A stretch of DNA of 39,194 nt from Caulobacter sp. 32-67-35 (GTDB taxonomy: Bacteria; Pseudomonadota; Alphaproteobacteria; Caulobacterales; Caulobacteraceae), in the NCBI GenBank assembly GCA_002280875.1, contig NCEV01000028.1, forward strand, positions 1 through 39,194, written 5' to 3'. The notes beneath the pieces are model-generated. The model was given only the letters and a program-made list of their open reading frames with translations. It had not been told where the DNA came from and ran no database searches. Within the stretch, counting starts at the first letter, position 1; each line of letters starts with the position of its first letter. Of this stretch, positions 1 through 8,426 are shown piece by piece. A program made the position numbers and the translations under genes.

Positions 1-52
1 CCAGAGGGGGAGCAGCTGCCCGCCGCCAAACTTTTCGGAATGTCGGAAGTGG

Positions 53-128
53 TGGTAGGCCCGGAGGGACTCGAACCCCCAACCAGACCGTTATGAGCGG
101 TCGGCTCTAACCATTGAGCTACAGGCCC
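53..128 (-). tRNA. tRNA with CAT anticodon (likely tRNA-Ile2, else elongator tRNA-Met)
   Basis: A full cloverleaf reads on the minus strand. The acceptor arm GGGCCTG pairs with CGGGCCT, the D-arm is GCTC...GAGC, and the anticodon stem GACCG/CGGTC encloses loop CTCATAA, giving anticodon CAT. The T-arm is GGGGG-TTCGAGT-CCCTC and the encoded 3' end is ACCA. It is 76 nt including CCA. It is not the initiator: an initiator would normally show a C1-A72 mismatch and a three-G/three-C anticodon stem. The GCTCATAAC context looks more like the lysidine-modified tRNA-Ile2 than elongator Met, but sequence alone does not prove which. A GAACGCGCGCGTTC palindrome (133-146) lies 4 bases upstream of its 5' end. 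Confidence 0.93.
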
Positions 129-271
129 CCAGGAACGCGCGCGTTCGGAGGAAGGGCGCATTAGCATGGGCCGAACGCCGCTTAAAGCTCCCGTTCAGGT
201 TCGTTCCGTCATCAGGGAACCCTACAGGGTCGGTCAAGCTTTCCTTACCAACCCGACAGGAGACTTTACGC

Positions 272-1030
272 ATGACATCGTTTGCCGCCCGCATCGCCTC
301 GGCCGCCCTGATCCCCGCCGCCCTCCCCGTGATTCTGGGCGGCGCCTTCGCCCTCGCCGCGGCGCCCGCCATGGCGCAGAGCGCGCAGGACGCCGCCTTC
401 CGCGCCACCACCTTCAGCCTGGCCGCCTCGGGCGAGACCAATATCGCCCCTGACATGGCCACCATCACCCTGGGCGTGCAGACCGACGACATGACCGCCG
501 CCGGGGCCCTGAAGGCCAATGGCGCGAAGATGAACCAGGTCATGGCCGCCCTGCGCAAGGCGGGCGTCGCCGATCGCGACATCCAGACCTCGAACCTGAA
601 CGTGAACCCGCAATATGTTTACGAGCAGAACCAGCCGCCCAAGTTCAACGGCTATCAGGTGACCAACCAGGTGACGGTGACCGTCCGTGATTTGAACAGG
701 CTGGGCCAGGCGGTCGACGCTACGGTCGGCGCCGGCGCCAACACGGTGAGCGGCATCAGCTTTGGCCTGCAGAACCCGCAGGTGGCCGAGGACGCCGCCC
801 GCATGGACGCCGTGAAGGCCCTGCAGGCCAAGGCCGACCTTTACGCCAAGGCCACCGGCTACAGGATCGTGCGGCTGGTCAATCTGGGCGAAGGCGGCGG
901 CTATACGCCTGCTCCGCCGATGCCGGTGTTCGCCATGGCCAAGCGCGAGATGGCCGACAGCACCCAGATCGCCGGCGGCGAGCTGAAGGTGCGGATCGAC
1001 GTCACGGCCACCTATGAGGTGGCCCGCTAA
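272..1030 (+). CDS. SIMPL domain (DUF541) periplasmic protein
   Basis: The 252-residue protein has an N-terminal hydrophobic signal peptide ending near AMA-QSA (about residue 36), followed by one SIMPL/DUF541 domain. Visible family features are the early ASGETNIAPDMATITLGV strand, a central NGYQVTNQVTVTVRDL segment and a C-terminal V.ATYEV strand. SIMPL proteins are exported and their exact biochemical role is poorly defined; some are linked to oxidative stress or outer-membrane functions. The start has a CAGGAG ribosome site about 10 bases upstream. The gene stands alone and converges on the lipoprotein gene with only 5 bases between stops. The family call is firm; the function is not known. 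Confidence 0.88.
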   Translation: MTSFAARIASAALIPAALPVILGGAFALAAAPAMAQSAQDAAFRATTFSLAASGETNIAPDMATITLGVQTDDMTAAGALKANGAKMNQVMAALRKAGVADRDIQTSNLNVNPQYVYEQNQPPKFNGYQVTNQVTVTVRDLNRLGQAVDATVGAGANTVSGISFGLQNPQVAEDAARMDAVKALQAKADLYAKATGYRIVRLVNLGEGGGYTPAPPMPVFAMAKREMADSTQIAGGELKVRIDVTATYEVAR

Positions 1031-1035
1031 GCGAT

Positions 1036-1512
1036 CTAGAAGCCGGCCCGGGTGAAGGCGCGCTCAACGCGCTCCTGGATCTCGCGGCCCGGCAGGGCCC
1101 GCTCGCCTTCCATGACCGCCACATAGGTCAGATCGCGGGCGGGCTTGCCGTCGCCGGTCGGCACCGGGCCCATGGCCCAGCCGACCGTGTTGGCGCCGCC
1201 CGTGCCGGTGGGACAGCTGGCGAAGCGCGCGGGCTTGCCCACGGCGGCCTTCAGCACCACCTCGGCGATCACCGGCTGGCCGCCCGCGCAGTCGGGCAGG
1301 TTGCGGGCGCAGGTGATGTAGCCGCCGGCGCGCCAGACGATCTTGCCCGAGGCGTCGGCCATCATCACACAGGTCGAGGCCGAGCCGATGGCGCGACCTA
1401 CGCCCTCGGTCAGCGCCGTCTCGTCGATGCCGTCGGGCAGCTTGGGCGAGCACCCGGCCAGCAGGCCGGCGATCAGGATCAGTCCGAGTCCGCGTCCAAC
1501 GGGGGCGCGCAT
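1036..1512 (-). CDS. small putative lipoprotein of unknown function
   Basis: This is a 158-residue protein with a lipoprotein signal: a basic N-terminus, a hydrophobic run LGLILIAGLLAGC and lipobox cysteine at residue 21. The mature part is alanine/glycine rich and has several cysteines (in STCVMM, ITCARNLPDC and ASCPTG), which may form disulfides in the periplasm. I do not recognise a domain. Its ATG begins directly after the panD stop codon (TAG-ATG), so it is almost surely co-transcribed with and translationally coupled to panD. Nothing ties its role to pantothenate synthesis beyond this position. Confidence 0.75.
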   Translation of the reverse strand: MRAPVGRGLGLILIAGLLAGCSPKLPDGIDETALTEGVGRAIGSASTCVMMADASGKIVWRAGGYITCARNLPDCAGGQPVIAEVVLKAAVGKPARFASCPTGTGGANTVGWAMGPVPTGDGKPARDLTYVAVMEGERALPGREIQERVERAFTRAGF

Positions 1513-1869
1513 CTAGGCGGCCGTCTTGATCAGGTTGCCCGCGTCCAGCAGCACGACGTTGGGCGCATAGTTCCGCGCCTCCTCCGCCGGCAGTTGGCAA
1601 TAGGCGACCACGATGACCAGGTCGTTCTTCTGCACCAGGCGGGCGGCGGCGCCGTTGACGCCGATCACCTTGGAGCCACGCGGGGCCTCGATGGCGTAGG
1701 TGGTGAAGCGGGCGCCATTGGTGATGTTCAGCACATCCACCTGCTCGTTGGGCAGGATGCCCGAGGCGTCCAGCAGGTCACGGTCGATGGCGATCGAGCC
1801 CTCATAGTCGAGGTCGGCCTGGGTGACGGTGGCGCGGTGGAGCTTGGCCTTCAGCATGGTGAGCAGCAT
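1513..1869 (-). CDS. panD: aspartate 1-decarboxylase
   Basis: The protein decarboxylates L-aspartate to beta-alanine for pantothenate and coenzyme A synthesis. At 118 residues it has the normal family length. The self-processing site is plain: Gly24-Ser25 in DYEGSIAID, where the proenzyme cleaves itself and Ser25 becomes the pyruvoyl cofactor. [12 protein letters not shown] at the N-terminus and the [10 protein letters not shown] and GAAARLVQ segments are typical. An alternative start is Met5 (position 1857). It is the first gene of a two-gene unit with the small lipoprotein. The 195 bases between its start and the divergent gene at 2065 should hold both promoters, but I could not pick out a convincing -35/-10 pair. 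Confidence 0.97.
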   Translation of the reverse strand: MLLTMLKAKLHRATVTQADLDYEGSIAIDRDLLDASGILPNEQVDVLNITNGARFTTYAIEAPRGSKVIGVNGAAARLVQKNDLVIVVAYCQLPAEEARNYAPNVVLLDAGNLIKTAA

Positions 1870-2064
1870 GGCGAACCTTACATCCCTTTGATTAAGCTGG
1901 GCTTTGGCAGGGCCGCCACACTCAGGGCGCCTGAACTACGGGTCATATAGACCACGAAACCGCGCCGGTTCAATCGCCGCCCCAGGCCGCAGGGCGAGTC
2001 GACAGGGTTAACAGCCTCGCCAATCCGCGCTAAGGTTGAGATAACGGGGTTATGTGGTGGGGCC

Positions 2065-2739
2065 ATGCGCAACGGACAGCTGATAGTTGCGGCGGCCATT
2101 GTCGTCGTGACGGTGGGGCTTGGCGCGACGATAACGTCTCGCGTCACCGCCCAGACACGCGTGGACCCGACGACCGGCGCCCCGATCGGCGCGGCGCGCC
2201 CGCCAGTGGCGACCCGGCCGCCCGCGGCAACTACAGTACCGCCCCGCAGAGGCGGCCGGGTCGACTGGCAGGGCGCCGTGGGCGGGCTGCGCCAGAGCGG
2301 CGGGGCTTCGGAAACCCTGGGGGCCAATCTGGACAAGGCCGAGGTAGACGCCACCCGCGTGCCGATCCTGCTACCCAATGATCCCAAACTGACCGCCGGG
2401 GCGCGCATCTACAGCTTTGGCGACTATTACACGATCACCGCCGACGCGCCCGGGGCCGGCATCTCGCTGAGCGGCACGACCGCCATCGTGCCCCTGCCCG
2501 CCTCCAGGCCGCTGAAGATCGAGCCCGCGGGCCCCGAGGGCCTGACGGTGCAGCGCACGGTGGATGGCCAGCTGGCCAGCTTCATGCGCTACGGGGTGCT
2601 CTACACCGTCGAGATCCGCTGCGAGAAGGCGGGCGATCCGCGCTGCGCCGACGACAACTACGTGCTGGGCCTGGTGGGCAAGACCACCACCGTTGTGCTG
2701 GGCGCCGCCGCCCGCGCCGAAGCCGGCCTGGGGGGCTGA
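2065..2739 (+). CDS. exported protein of unknown function
   Basis: This 224-residue protein begins with a hydrophobic segment (residues 6-28, ending near VTAQ) that acts as a signal peptide or anchor. A proline/alanine/threonine-rich linker follows (about 35-65), then a compact domain of roughly 130 residues with YSFGDYYTITADAPGAGISL and a CEKAGDPRCADDNYV segment whose two cysteines may pair. I do not recognise the domain. It ends 4 bases before the M23-peptidase lipoprotein gene, so the two form an operon, and a cell-envelope role is likely. The ribosome site is GGTGGGG just before the ATG. Confidence 0.7.
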   Translation: MRNGQLIVAAAIVVVTVGLGATITSRVTAQTRVDPTTGAPIGAARPPVATRPPAATTVPPRRGGRVDWQGAVGGLRQSGGASETLGANLDKAEVDATRVPILLPNDPKLTAGARIYSFGDYYTITADAPGAGISLSGTTAIVPLPASRPLKIEPAGPEGLTVQRTVDGQLASFMRYGVLYTVEIRCEKAGDPRCADDNYVLGLVGKTTTVVLGAAARAEAGLGG

Positions 2740-2743
2740 GCCG

Positions 2744-3634
2744 ATGAGCAAGCTGATCCCTCCCCTGGCTCTGGCCGTTCTGGCCCTGGCCCTGACCGCC
2801 TGCGACCCCAAGACGCCGGCTCCGGACGCGCCGCCCAAGCCGCCCTCGGCCGATCCCGGCCCGCCCCAGGCCGATGATACGCCGGTCGATGGTGGCGCCG
2901 AGCAGGACGCTTCGGAGCCCCTGCCCCCCAGCCCCGGCGATCCGGTGCAGCCGGCCGAGCCGCCCGCCCCCTCGCCCGCCACCTTCAATCATGGCCCCGC
3001 CGGCCAGCTGCCCAGCGGTCAGGGCTCGGGCTATCTAGACCGCACCGTCTGGGCCCCGGCCATGTGCTGGCCGCTACAGGAGGCGGGCTTCGCCAATTCC
3101 CAGGTCTATGGCCCCGGCGGCGGCATGGGCCCACCCGGCAAGCCCAGCCAGTGCGACAGCCTCAATTACAGCCTGCCCTGGCGGGACAATTTCTGCGAGG
3201 CCCGCTCGCGCACCAGCCCGCTGTGCGGCTCGGGAACCGGCCACCAGGGCCAGGACATCCGCCCGGCCACCTGCAAGAAGAACGAGCACTGGGCGGTCGC
3301 CACCGAAGCCGGCACCATCACCGATATCGGGACCTACACCGTCACCCTCGTGGGCAAGGCCGCGCCGCACTACACCTACCGCTATCTGCACATGCAGATG
3401 TCGACCCTGGCGGTGGCCGAGGGAACCAAGGTCACCGCCGGCCAGAAGCTGGGCAAGGTGTCCAACGACTTTGGCGGCACGCCCACCACCATCCACCTGC
3501 ATTTCGAGATGCGGGCGGGCCTGGCGGGCGTGACCACCGACGGCAAACCGGTGGCGATCAGCAGCTTCATACCGCCCTATCTGAGCCTGGCCGGCGCCTA
3601 CCAGCGCAAGCTGGACGGCGGGACCTGCAGCTAG
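2744..3634 (+). CDS. M23 family (LytM-like) metallopeptidase lipoprotein
   Basis: The frame is open further upstream, but the ATG at 2744 gives a clean lipoprotein signal (LALAVLALALTAC, Cys20) and lies 4 bases after the preceding gene. The 296-residue product has a long proline-rich tether (about 21-80), a cysteine-containing middle region and a C-terminal peptidase domain. The zinc-site motifs are His167-x3-Asp171 (GHQGQD) and His251-x-His253 (HLHFE), with a further histidine in YLHM (216). M23 enzymes cut peptide cross-links in peptidoglycan. With both motifs intact it is probably catalytic rather than a degenerate activator. Its stop codon sits inside the first bases of the REP-like repeat. 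Confidence 0.9.
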   Translation: MSKLIPPLALAVLALALTACDPKTPAPDAPPKPPSADPGPPQADDTPVDGGAEQDASEPLPPSPGDPVQPAEPPAPSPATFNHGPAGQLPSGQGSGYLDRTVWAPAMCWPLQEAGFANSQVYGPGGGMGPPGKPSQCDSLNYSLPWRDNFCEARSRTSPLCGSGTGHQGQDIRPATCKKNEHWAVATEAGTITDIGTYTVTLVGKAAPHYTYRYLHMQMSTLAVAEGTKVTAGQKLGKVSNDFGGTPTTIHLHFEMRAGLAGVTTDGKPVAISSFIPPYLSLAGAYQRKLDGGTCS

Positions 3635-3700
3635 AGCATTTTCCGATAAGTGTGAAACGGTTATCGGATCGAAAAATGCTCTAAACTTTTGATTTAGAGC
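3633..3700. repeat. REP-like double-hairpin intergenic element
   Basis: There are two adjoining inverted repeats. The first (3633-3682) has outer arms AGAGCATTTT / AAAAATGCTCT and inner arms CCGATAA / TTATCGG around an 11-base loop GTGTGAAACGG, with a short extra ATCG on the 3' side. The second is GCTCTAAA (3678-3685) pairing with TTTAGAGC (3693-3700) around CTTTTGA, sharing the GCTCT of the first. This closely resembles dispersed palindromic elements common between genes in alphaproteobacteria. It sits between convergent genes and could end transcription in both directions. It overlaps the M23 stop codon, and the opposite-strand hydrolase frame reads through it. Confidence 0.75.
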
Positions 3701-4519
3701 CCTTTTCGCCCGACCCTGATGAAGCCATGGACGCGACAGGGCCAGAACCGTGTCGGCGTGATCCAGCCCCGGATAGTGGCGCTCCTCGACCCTCGCGCCG
3801 GCCTGGCGCAGCGCGGCTGCCAGCTTGCGGGTGTTGCGCGGATAGACGGTGGTGTCGGCGTCCCCCGAGGCGAGGAAGGCGGCTGGCGAACCTGCCGCTG
3901 CATAGAGTCCGGGCTGGGTGGCGGGGAGATCACCCGCCGCGCCAAAGGTGCGCCGGGTGATGGGTCCATCCAGCGGCAGGAAGTCATAGGGACCCGACAG
4001 CCCGGCAAAGGCGCGCACCACCGATCGCTCGACGCCGGCGGCCTTCAGATAGCGCGGGTCCAGGGCCAGCATGGCGGCGTTGTAGGCGCCGGCCGAATGG
4101 CCGATCAGGACGATGCGTTGCGGATCACCGCCCAGAGCCGCGGCGTTGTCCACCGCCCAGCGCACCGCCGACGCGCCGTCATCCAGAAAGTCCGGAAAGA
4201 CGACCTCGGGATAGAGGCGGTAATCCGGCACGAGCGTCAGGAAGCCCTGCGCCGCCAGGGCCCGGCCCGCCCACGCATAGTCGCCGCGCCGGCCGGAATC
4301 CCACGAGCCGCCATAGAAGAATATCGCCACGGGTTGGGCGTCGGTCGCGTTCGGCGGCGCATAGACGTCCAGCCTCTGGCGGGGGCCGGGTCCATAGGCC
4401 GAGCCCCTCAGGGGCGTGCGGGCCGCGTCCTTGGGCGTGAAGGTTGCAAACAGGCTCAGCGGCGAGCACGCGCCCACCACGGATCCGGCCAGGGCCGTCA
4501 AGCCGACGCGCCGCGTCAT
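3694..4519 (-). CDS. alpha/beta hydrolase (esterase-like) lipoprotein, 3' end truncated or degenerate
   Basis: From the ATG at 4519 the protein starts with a lipobox (ALAGSVVGAC, Cys18) and carries a hormone-sensitive-lipase/BD-FAE type fold: oxyanion segment FFYGGSWDSG, nucleophile GHSAGA, acid near SGDADTTV and histidine in LDHADTV. Homologues normally continue about 20 or more residues past the LALSRPW segment. Here the frame runs straight into the REP-like element and stays open, antisense to the M23 gene, to 3074. The stop marked here (3694) belongs to a neighbouring frame and is only a nominal end. The C-terminal helix therefore seems lost or replaced by repeat-encoded residues. The core triad is intact, so activity is possible. 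Substrate unknown. Confidence 0.7.
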
Positions 4520-4598
4520 TGAACCACTCGCCACACGTCGCTCCGCCTTTTGTCGCTGCAGAAAGATACGGGACCATCGACGATCCGGACGAGCGTTT

Positions 4599-4898
4599 TC
4601 AGCGGCCCTCGACCAGTTTGCCGATGGCGTCGAGATAGAGACCAAACGCCGTGCGACCACGCTCGGTGAGGCTGACGCGCGTCAGAGGCTTGCGGCCCAC
4701 AAAGCTCTTCTCGATGGCCACATAGCCGGCGTCATCCAGCTTGCGCAGGTGGACCGACAGATTGCCATCGGTCACCGATAGCCTGGTCTTCAGGGTGTTG
4801 AAATCCGCGACCTCCGCGCCGGAAAGATAGGCCATGATCCCCAAGCGTACGCGTCCGTGGATGACCTCATCGATGCGATCAATCTCGAAATTGTCCAT
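4599..4898 (-). CDS. winged-helix transcriptional regulator (ArsR/HTH_34-like)
   Basis: The 99-residue protein is a single winged-helix domain. The recognition region is DFNTLKTRLSVTDGNLSVHLRKLDDAGYV, followed by the wing FVGRKPLTRVSLTERGR and a C-terminal dimerisation helix. This is the small stand-alone regulator type often paired with a membrane protein in alphaproteobacteria. Its start overlaps the end of the upstream membrane-protein gene by 20 bases, so the two are co-translated. By analogy the pair may act as a regulator plus membrane partner with autoregulation, but no ligand or operator can be named. Confidence 0.85.
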   Translation of the reverse strand: MDNFEIDRIDEVIHGRVRLGIMAYLSGAEVADFNTLKTRLSVTDGNLSVHLRKLDDAGYVAIEKSFVGRKPLTRVSLTERGRTAFGLYLDAIGKLVEGR

Positions 4899-5544
4899 CT
4901 GCGCCTTGGAGCCCTTTCCGACCTGACATCTCCGGGGGCTCTTGCCGCATCAGGGCCAGGCCCGGAACCACGGCGAACAGCGCCAGGCCGGCCGCATGGG
5001 CCAGCAGCATGTGGGGCGTTCCGGCCAGCAGCCCCATGACGATCGCCGCCGTAAAGCAGCCACCGGCGGTCAGCCGCATCCAGCCCTTGTGCGTCATGGC
5101 GGCCGCAACGGCCCAGGCGGCGCCGTAGAGGGCCAGGATAATGATCGGGAAGACCTCCATCACGGCCCAGTTCCCAGTGCGATAGCTCATGGCCATCAGC
5201 GCCATCCAGATCGCAAGAATGGTCCAGCCCACCGCCGACCAGGCAGCGCTTGTCGTGCGGTTGACCGAGGCCTTCGCGCCGATCTTGCCCCGCGACTGGC
5301 GAAGGAGCGCCCGCGCCACGATCGCGAAGATCACGCCCGCGCCAGGCCAGATCACCAGAGGCGCTATAGGCGGAGCGGCGAGCAGGCGGTCCACGGTCGC
5401 CCAATGCGCCAGCGAGGCCAGGCCGAAGATCGTTCCAGCCGCCGCCAGCACGCCGCCGCCCAGCATGGGAGTCTGACGCCCCTCTTCGGCGAGGGCTCGC
5501 AGAAACGCGATATCATCGCGGATGGCCTTGATCTCTTCCGTCAT
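4879..5544 (-). CDS. multi-spanning membrane protein of unknown function (partner of wHTH regulator)
   Basis: The 221-residue protein has a short acidic cytoplasmic N-terminus (MTEEIKAIRDDIAFLRALAEE) and five to six hydrophobic segments: about 28-48, 60-78, 98-118, 125-150, 158-175 and 180-197. It ends in a charged tail that overlaps the regulator start by 20 bases. I do not recognise catalytic motifs. The arrangement, first gene of a two-gene unit with a small winged-helix protein, suggests it is the regulator's sensory or sequestering partner or simply its target. This is inference from position only. Confidence 0.75.
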   Translation of the reverse strand: MTEEIKAIRDDIAFLRALAEEGRQTPMLGGGVLAAAGTIFGLASLAHWATVDRLLAAPPIAPLVIWPGAGVIFAIVARALLRQSRGKIGAKASVNRTTSAAWSAVGWTILAIWMALMAMSYRTGNWAVMEVFPIIILALYGAAWAVAAAMTHKGWMRLTAGGCFTAAIVMGLLAGTPHMLLAHAAGLALFAVVPGLALMRQEPPEMSGRKGLQGADGQFRD

Positions 5545-5610
5545 GACACGGCTCTCCCCCGATGGATGGACCGAGGGGTATCGCTGCGGCTTTGCAGTGT
5601 AAAGTTCTTC

Positions 5611-7401
5611 TCAGAGCTTGAAGCCACCCGCCACGATCTTGGCGTGGACGGTCTTGGTGATCTTCACATAGCCCTTGGCCGGGTCGCGGAAATAGAGCGG
5701 ATCGCGGGTCTTGGCGGGATCAAAGCCGTCAGTGACCAGATCGATCTTGCGATACTTGAAGGTGCCGGTGGTTTCGATCTCGCGCTGCAGCCGCACGAAG
5801 ATCGGCCGGGCATAGCCTGGTAGCTCCCGATCGACATAGTCGGCCAGGGTGGCGATATCGAACTCGGGCCCAACGACCAGCGAAGCCATACCGCCCTTGC
5901 CATCCAGGTCACCGATCTGGACGCCATAGACATTGACCTCCAGCACGCCGGGCACACCGGCCAGGCGCTCGGACACCTCGCTGGTGGCGACATTCTCGCC
6001 CTTCCAGCGGAAGGTGTCGCCGATCCGGTCGACAAAGTAGATGTAGTCGTCGCCGTCGGTGCGCATCAGGTCGCCGGTGCGGAACCAGGCGTCACCCTTG
6101 GCGAAGACGTCGTGCAGCACTTTCTTTTCGGTCGCGGCCTTGTCGGCGTAACCGGTGAAATTGGAGCGGGCGTCGTTGGCGATCTGACCGATGCACTCGC
6201 CCACCTCGCCGGGCGCAACCAGAATGCAGCACCCGTCCGGCCCGCGGATCGGCATCTCGGTCTCGACGTCGAACTTGACGATCTTGATGTTGAATTTCTT
6301 CTTCAGATAGCCGGGGATGCGCCCGATGGCGCCCCGCCGTCCGTCGAAGTTGAAGAGCGAGACATTGCCCTCCGTCGCGCCATAGAACTCCAGCACGCCG
6401 CCCACCTTGAAGCGATCGATCATGTCGTCCCACACGTCGGGGCGAAGACCGTTGCCGAAGATCAGGCGGATCTTGTGATTGCGGTCATCATCGCTCGCCG
6501 GCTGGTTGGCCAGATAGCGGCACAGCTCGCCGATATAGACGAACATCGTGCAGCGCTCGGTGCGGATATCGCTCCAGAAGTGCGTTGCCGAGAACTTCTT
6601 GCGCAGCACGATCGAGCCGCCGTTGAGCAGGCCCGCCCCCATGGCGCAGAGGCCGCCCGTGGCGTGGTAAAGCGGCAGGGTGACATAGATGCGGTCGGTG
6701 TGACGCGCGTCGGTCGAGCCGGCGAAACCCCGCATGTAGAGCTGGGCCCGCATGTGGGTGATGCGCGCGGCCTTGGGCAGGCCGGTGGTGCCACTGGTAA
6801 AGATGTAGAGCGCGGTATCATTGGCCGTCAGACCGCCCCGCGCGGTCTCGCGGTCGGGGCGCAACTGGCTGCAGCTCTTCAGCGCATTGACGAGGTCCCG
6901 CTGGTCGCCGTGCGCGGGCCCCAGCACCCACTGCTGGATGTGCCGGCCCAGGCCGTCCCTGACCTGCTCGAAACAGGGCGAGGTCTCCGGGTCGACGATG
7001 CAATGCAGGGCCTGGGAAATGTTCAGGCAGTGAGCCAGGGCCGGGCCGGTCAACTGGTTGTTGATCAGGGCGGTGGCGACGCCGACCTTGGACAGGCCGT
7101 ACCATATCGCCAGATATTCCAGACGGTTGGGCATGAACAGCGCCACCGTCTGGCCGCGCGTGATGCTCTGCCCCTTGGCCCAGTGGGCGTAGCGGTTGGC
7201 GATCGCGTCCAGCTCGGCATAGGTGATCGTCTTGCCTTCGAAGGTGATCGCCGGGCTGCCCGACCAGCGATCAACCGCCGCTTCGAGGTCGTCGCAGATC
7301 AGATTGGCGCTGTCGGGTGCGATGGACTTCACGCGCTTGAGCGTGCGCATCAACCCCTTGAGGAACACCCACTCACGCTTCAACCTAGCCTGCAAACGCA
7401 T
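5611..7401 (-). CDS. long-chain acyl-CoA synthetase, FATP-like
   Basis: The enzyme activates fatty acids with ATP and CoA. The ATG at 7401 is chosen because GGAGGG lies about 7 bases upstream; an upstream ATG at 7482 adds 27 residues without support. The 596-residue product has the AMP-forming P-loop FTSGTTGLPKAA (about residue 200), the adenylate motif FYGATEGN, the hinge motif WFRTGDLMRTD and the FATP signature VDRIGDTFRWKGENVATSE. These, with the R-W-K-G-E-N string, place it with the fatty-acid transport protein (SLC27-like) branch rather than with classical FadD. It follows the aspartyl protease gene but a strong hairpin separates them. Confidence 0.93.
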   Translation of the reverse strand: MRLQARLKREWVFLKGLMRTLKRVKSIAPDSANLICDDLEAAVDRWSGSPAITFEGKTITYAELDAIANRYAHWAKGQSITRGQTVALFMPNRLEYLAIWYGLSKVGVATALINNQLTGPALAHCLNISQALHCIVDPETSPCFEQVRDGLGRHIQQWVLGPAHGDQRDLVNALKSCSQLRPDRETARGGLTANDTALYIFTSGTTGLPKAARITHMRAQLYMRGFAGSTDARHTDRIYVTLPLYHATGGLCAMGAGLLNGGSIVLRKKFSATHFWSDIRTERCTMFVYIGELCRYLANQPASDDDRNHKIRLIFGNGLRPDVWDDMIDRFKVGGVLEFYGATEGNVSLFNFDGRRGAIGRIPGYLKKKFNIKIVKFDVETEMPIRGPDGCCILVAPGEVGECIGQIANDARSNFTGYADKAATEKKVLHDVFAKGDAWFRTGDLMRTDGDDYIYFVDRIGDTFRWKGENVATSEVSERLAGVPGVLEVNVYGVQIGDLDGKGGMASLVVGPEFDIATLADYVDRELPGYARPIFVRLQREIETTGTFKYRKIDLVTDGFDPAKTRDPLYFRDPAKGYVKITKTVHAKIVAGGFKL

Positions 7402-7435
7402 AAGCACCCTCCGTTCAAACAACCATTGGAGAGCG

Positions 7436-7475
7436 CCGCGCGGCGGGTCAAGACACGCCGTCGCCCGCCGCGCGG
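7436..7475 (-). terminator. GC-rich hairpin after the aspartyl protease gene
   Basis: A perfect 12-base inverted repeat, CCGCGCGGCGGG (7436-7447) and CCCGCCGCGCGG (7464-7475), has a 16-base loop and lies 28 bases past the protease stop codon on the minus strand. No U-run follows, as is common in GC-rich alphaproteobacteria. It could end the protease transcript or attenuate entry into the acyl-CoA ligase gene. Confidence 0.5.
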
Positions 7476-7503
7476 GTTTCAATGACGCCGGGCAAACCCC
7501 GCC

Positions 7504-8418
7504 TCAGCCGCGGTCAGCGATCCTGAAACGAACCTCGCGACGCTTGAAATCTAGGGCGACCGTTTCAAACTTCCGCAGGATATCAGAGCCGATCAGGATT
7601 GCCGGCTCATTGGCCAATCCCCAGTAGTCGAAGGTGTGAACCGGAGCGACGACCACGGGCACGTTCATCAGGGTCATTTTGCCCAGGGTCAGCCGGTTCA
7701 GCACGGCGAGGCGGCCAGGCAAGGTCTGGCCCGTGGCGCTGCGCAACTGGATGTCAAAGATGGCGCCGAGTATCGCCTTGCGCTCCTGGGCCGCCCGCAG
7801 CAGCGCCAGATTGCCCACGGTTGTCGTCGAGCCGCTGTCGAGCAGGGCGATCAGCTTCTGGCGAGGTATCGAGGCGTCGATCAACGTCAGGCCGCTGCGG
7901 GTGCGGGTCTTGACCACCACCGTGCGGTGGTCCGGCAGCGGCAGGGGCTCACCCACCGCCATGCGGCGCTGTCCATAGTTCAGCATCAGGTTGTTGGCGC
8001 CCAGCCAGTCCAGCCCCAGCAGGCCGGCCGCGCCCAGATGACGTTCGGCGACGATGGACACCTTCATCTGCCGTCGAATGCGGCGCCCCATCTGCAGGGT
8101 GTCGATCACCACGGTATCGACCGTCTGCACTCCGGCGATGCCGTGCATCTCTACCGGCTCGCCGCGCGCCAGGCCCAGGCGGTCGGCCGTCTCGATGGAG
8201 ATCACCGAGCTGTTGGCTCCGGTGTCCACCATCATGTCGAATGGGCCCTGGCCGTTCAGCATGACCTGCACTGTCAGGCGGCCAGCAACATCCAGATATT
8301 TGAGCGGCTCGCTGCTTGAGGCCTGCGGCGTATTGGGATCCCAGGCCAAGGCCGGCGCAGCGACGAGCGTCGCGGCCAACCCCACAAGACCTCTGCGAGA
8401 GATGGTTTGATCCACCAT
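7504..8418 (-). CDS. retropepsin-like aspartyl protease, exported
   Basis: The 304-residue protein has a twin-arginine-type N-terminus (ISRRGLVGLAATLVAAPALA) and two pepsin-like lobes in one chain. Lobe one carries Asp65-Thr-Gly-Ala and the later GLLGLDWL segment. Lobe two carries Asp194-Ser-Gly-Ser and the ILIGSDIL segment. Each is the D(T/S)G plus hydrophobic-hydrophobic-Gly pattern of the fold, so both catalytic aspartates are present. It should act in the periplasm; its substrate is unknown. It lies 75 bases downstream of the DAHP synthase gene. Its ribosome-binding site is inside a strong hairpin (8427-8450). Confidence 0.88.
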   Translation of the reverse strand: MVDQTISRRGLVGLAATLVAAPALAWDPNTPQASSSEPLKYLDVAGRLTVQVMLNGQGPFDMMVDTGANSSVISIETADRLGLARGEPVEMHGIAGVQTVDTVVIDTLQMGRRIRRQMKVSIVAERHLGAAGLLGLDWLGANNLMLNYGQRRMAVGEPLPLPDHRTVVVKTRTRSGLTLIDASIPRQKLIALLDSGSTTTVGNLALLRAAQERKAILGAIFDIQLRSATGQTLPGRLAVLNRLTLGKMTLMNVPVVVAPVHTFDYWGLANEPAILIGSDILRKFETVALDFKRREVRFRIADRG

Positions 8419-8426
8419 GTCGCGTC

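Noticed and set aside
133-146. GAACGCGCGCGTTC palindrome upstream of the CAT tRNA
   Set aside because: It is perfect but consists mainly of alternating GC, which is common in this GC-rich sequence, and no role can be supported beyond position.
193-206. GTTC repeats (GTTC-N6-GTTC) resembling an alphaproteobacterial SOS box upstream of the SIMPL gene
   Set aside because: The Caulobacter LexA site is GTTC-N7-GTTC; the spacing here is 6, and the match probably reflects a chance GGTTCGTTC run.
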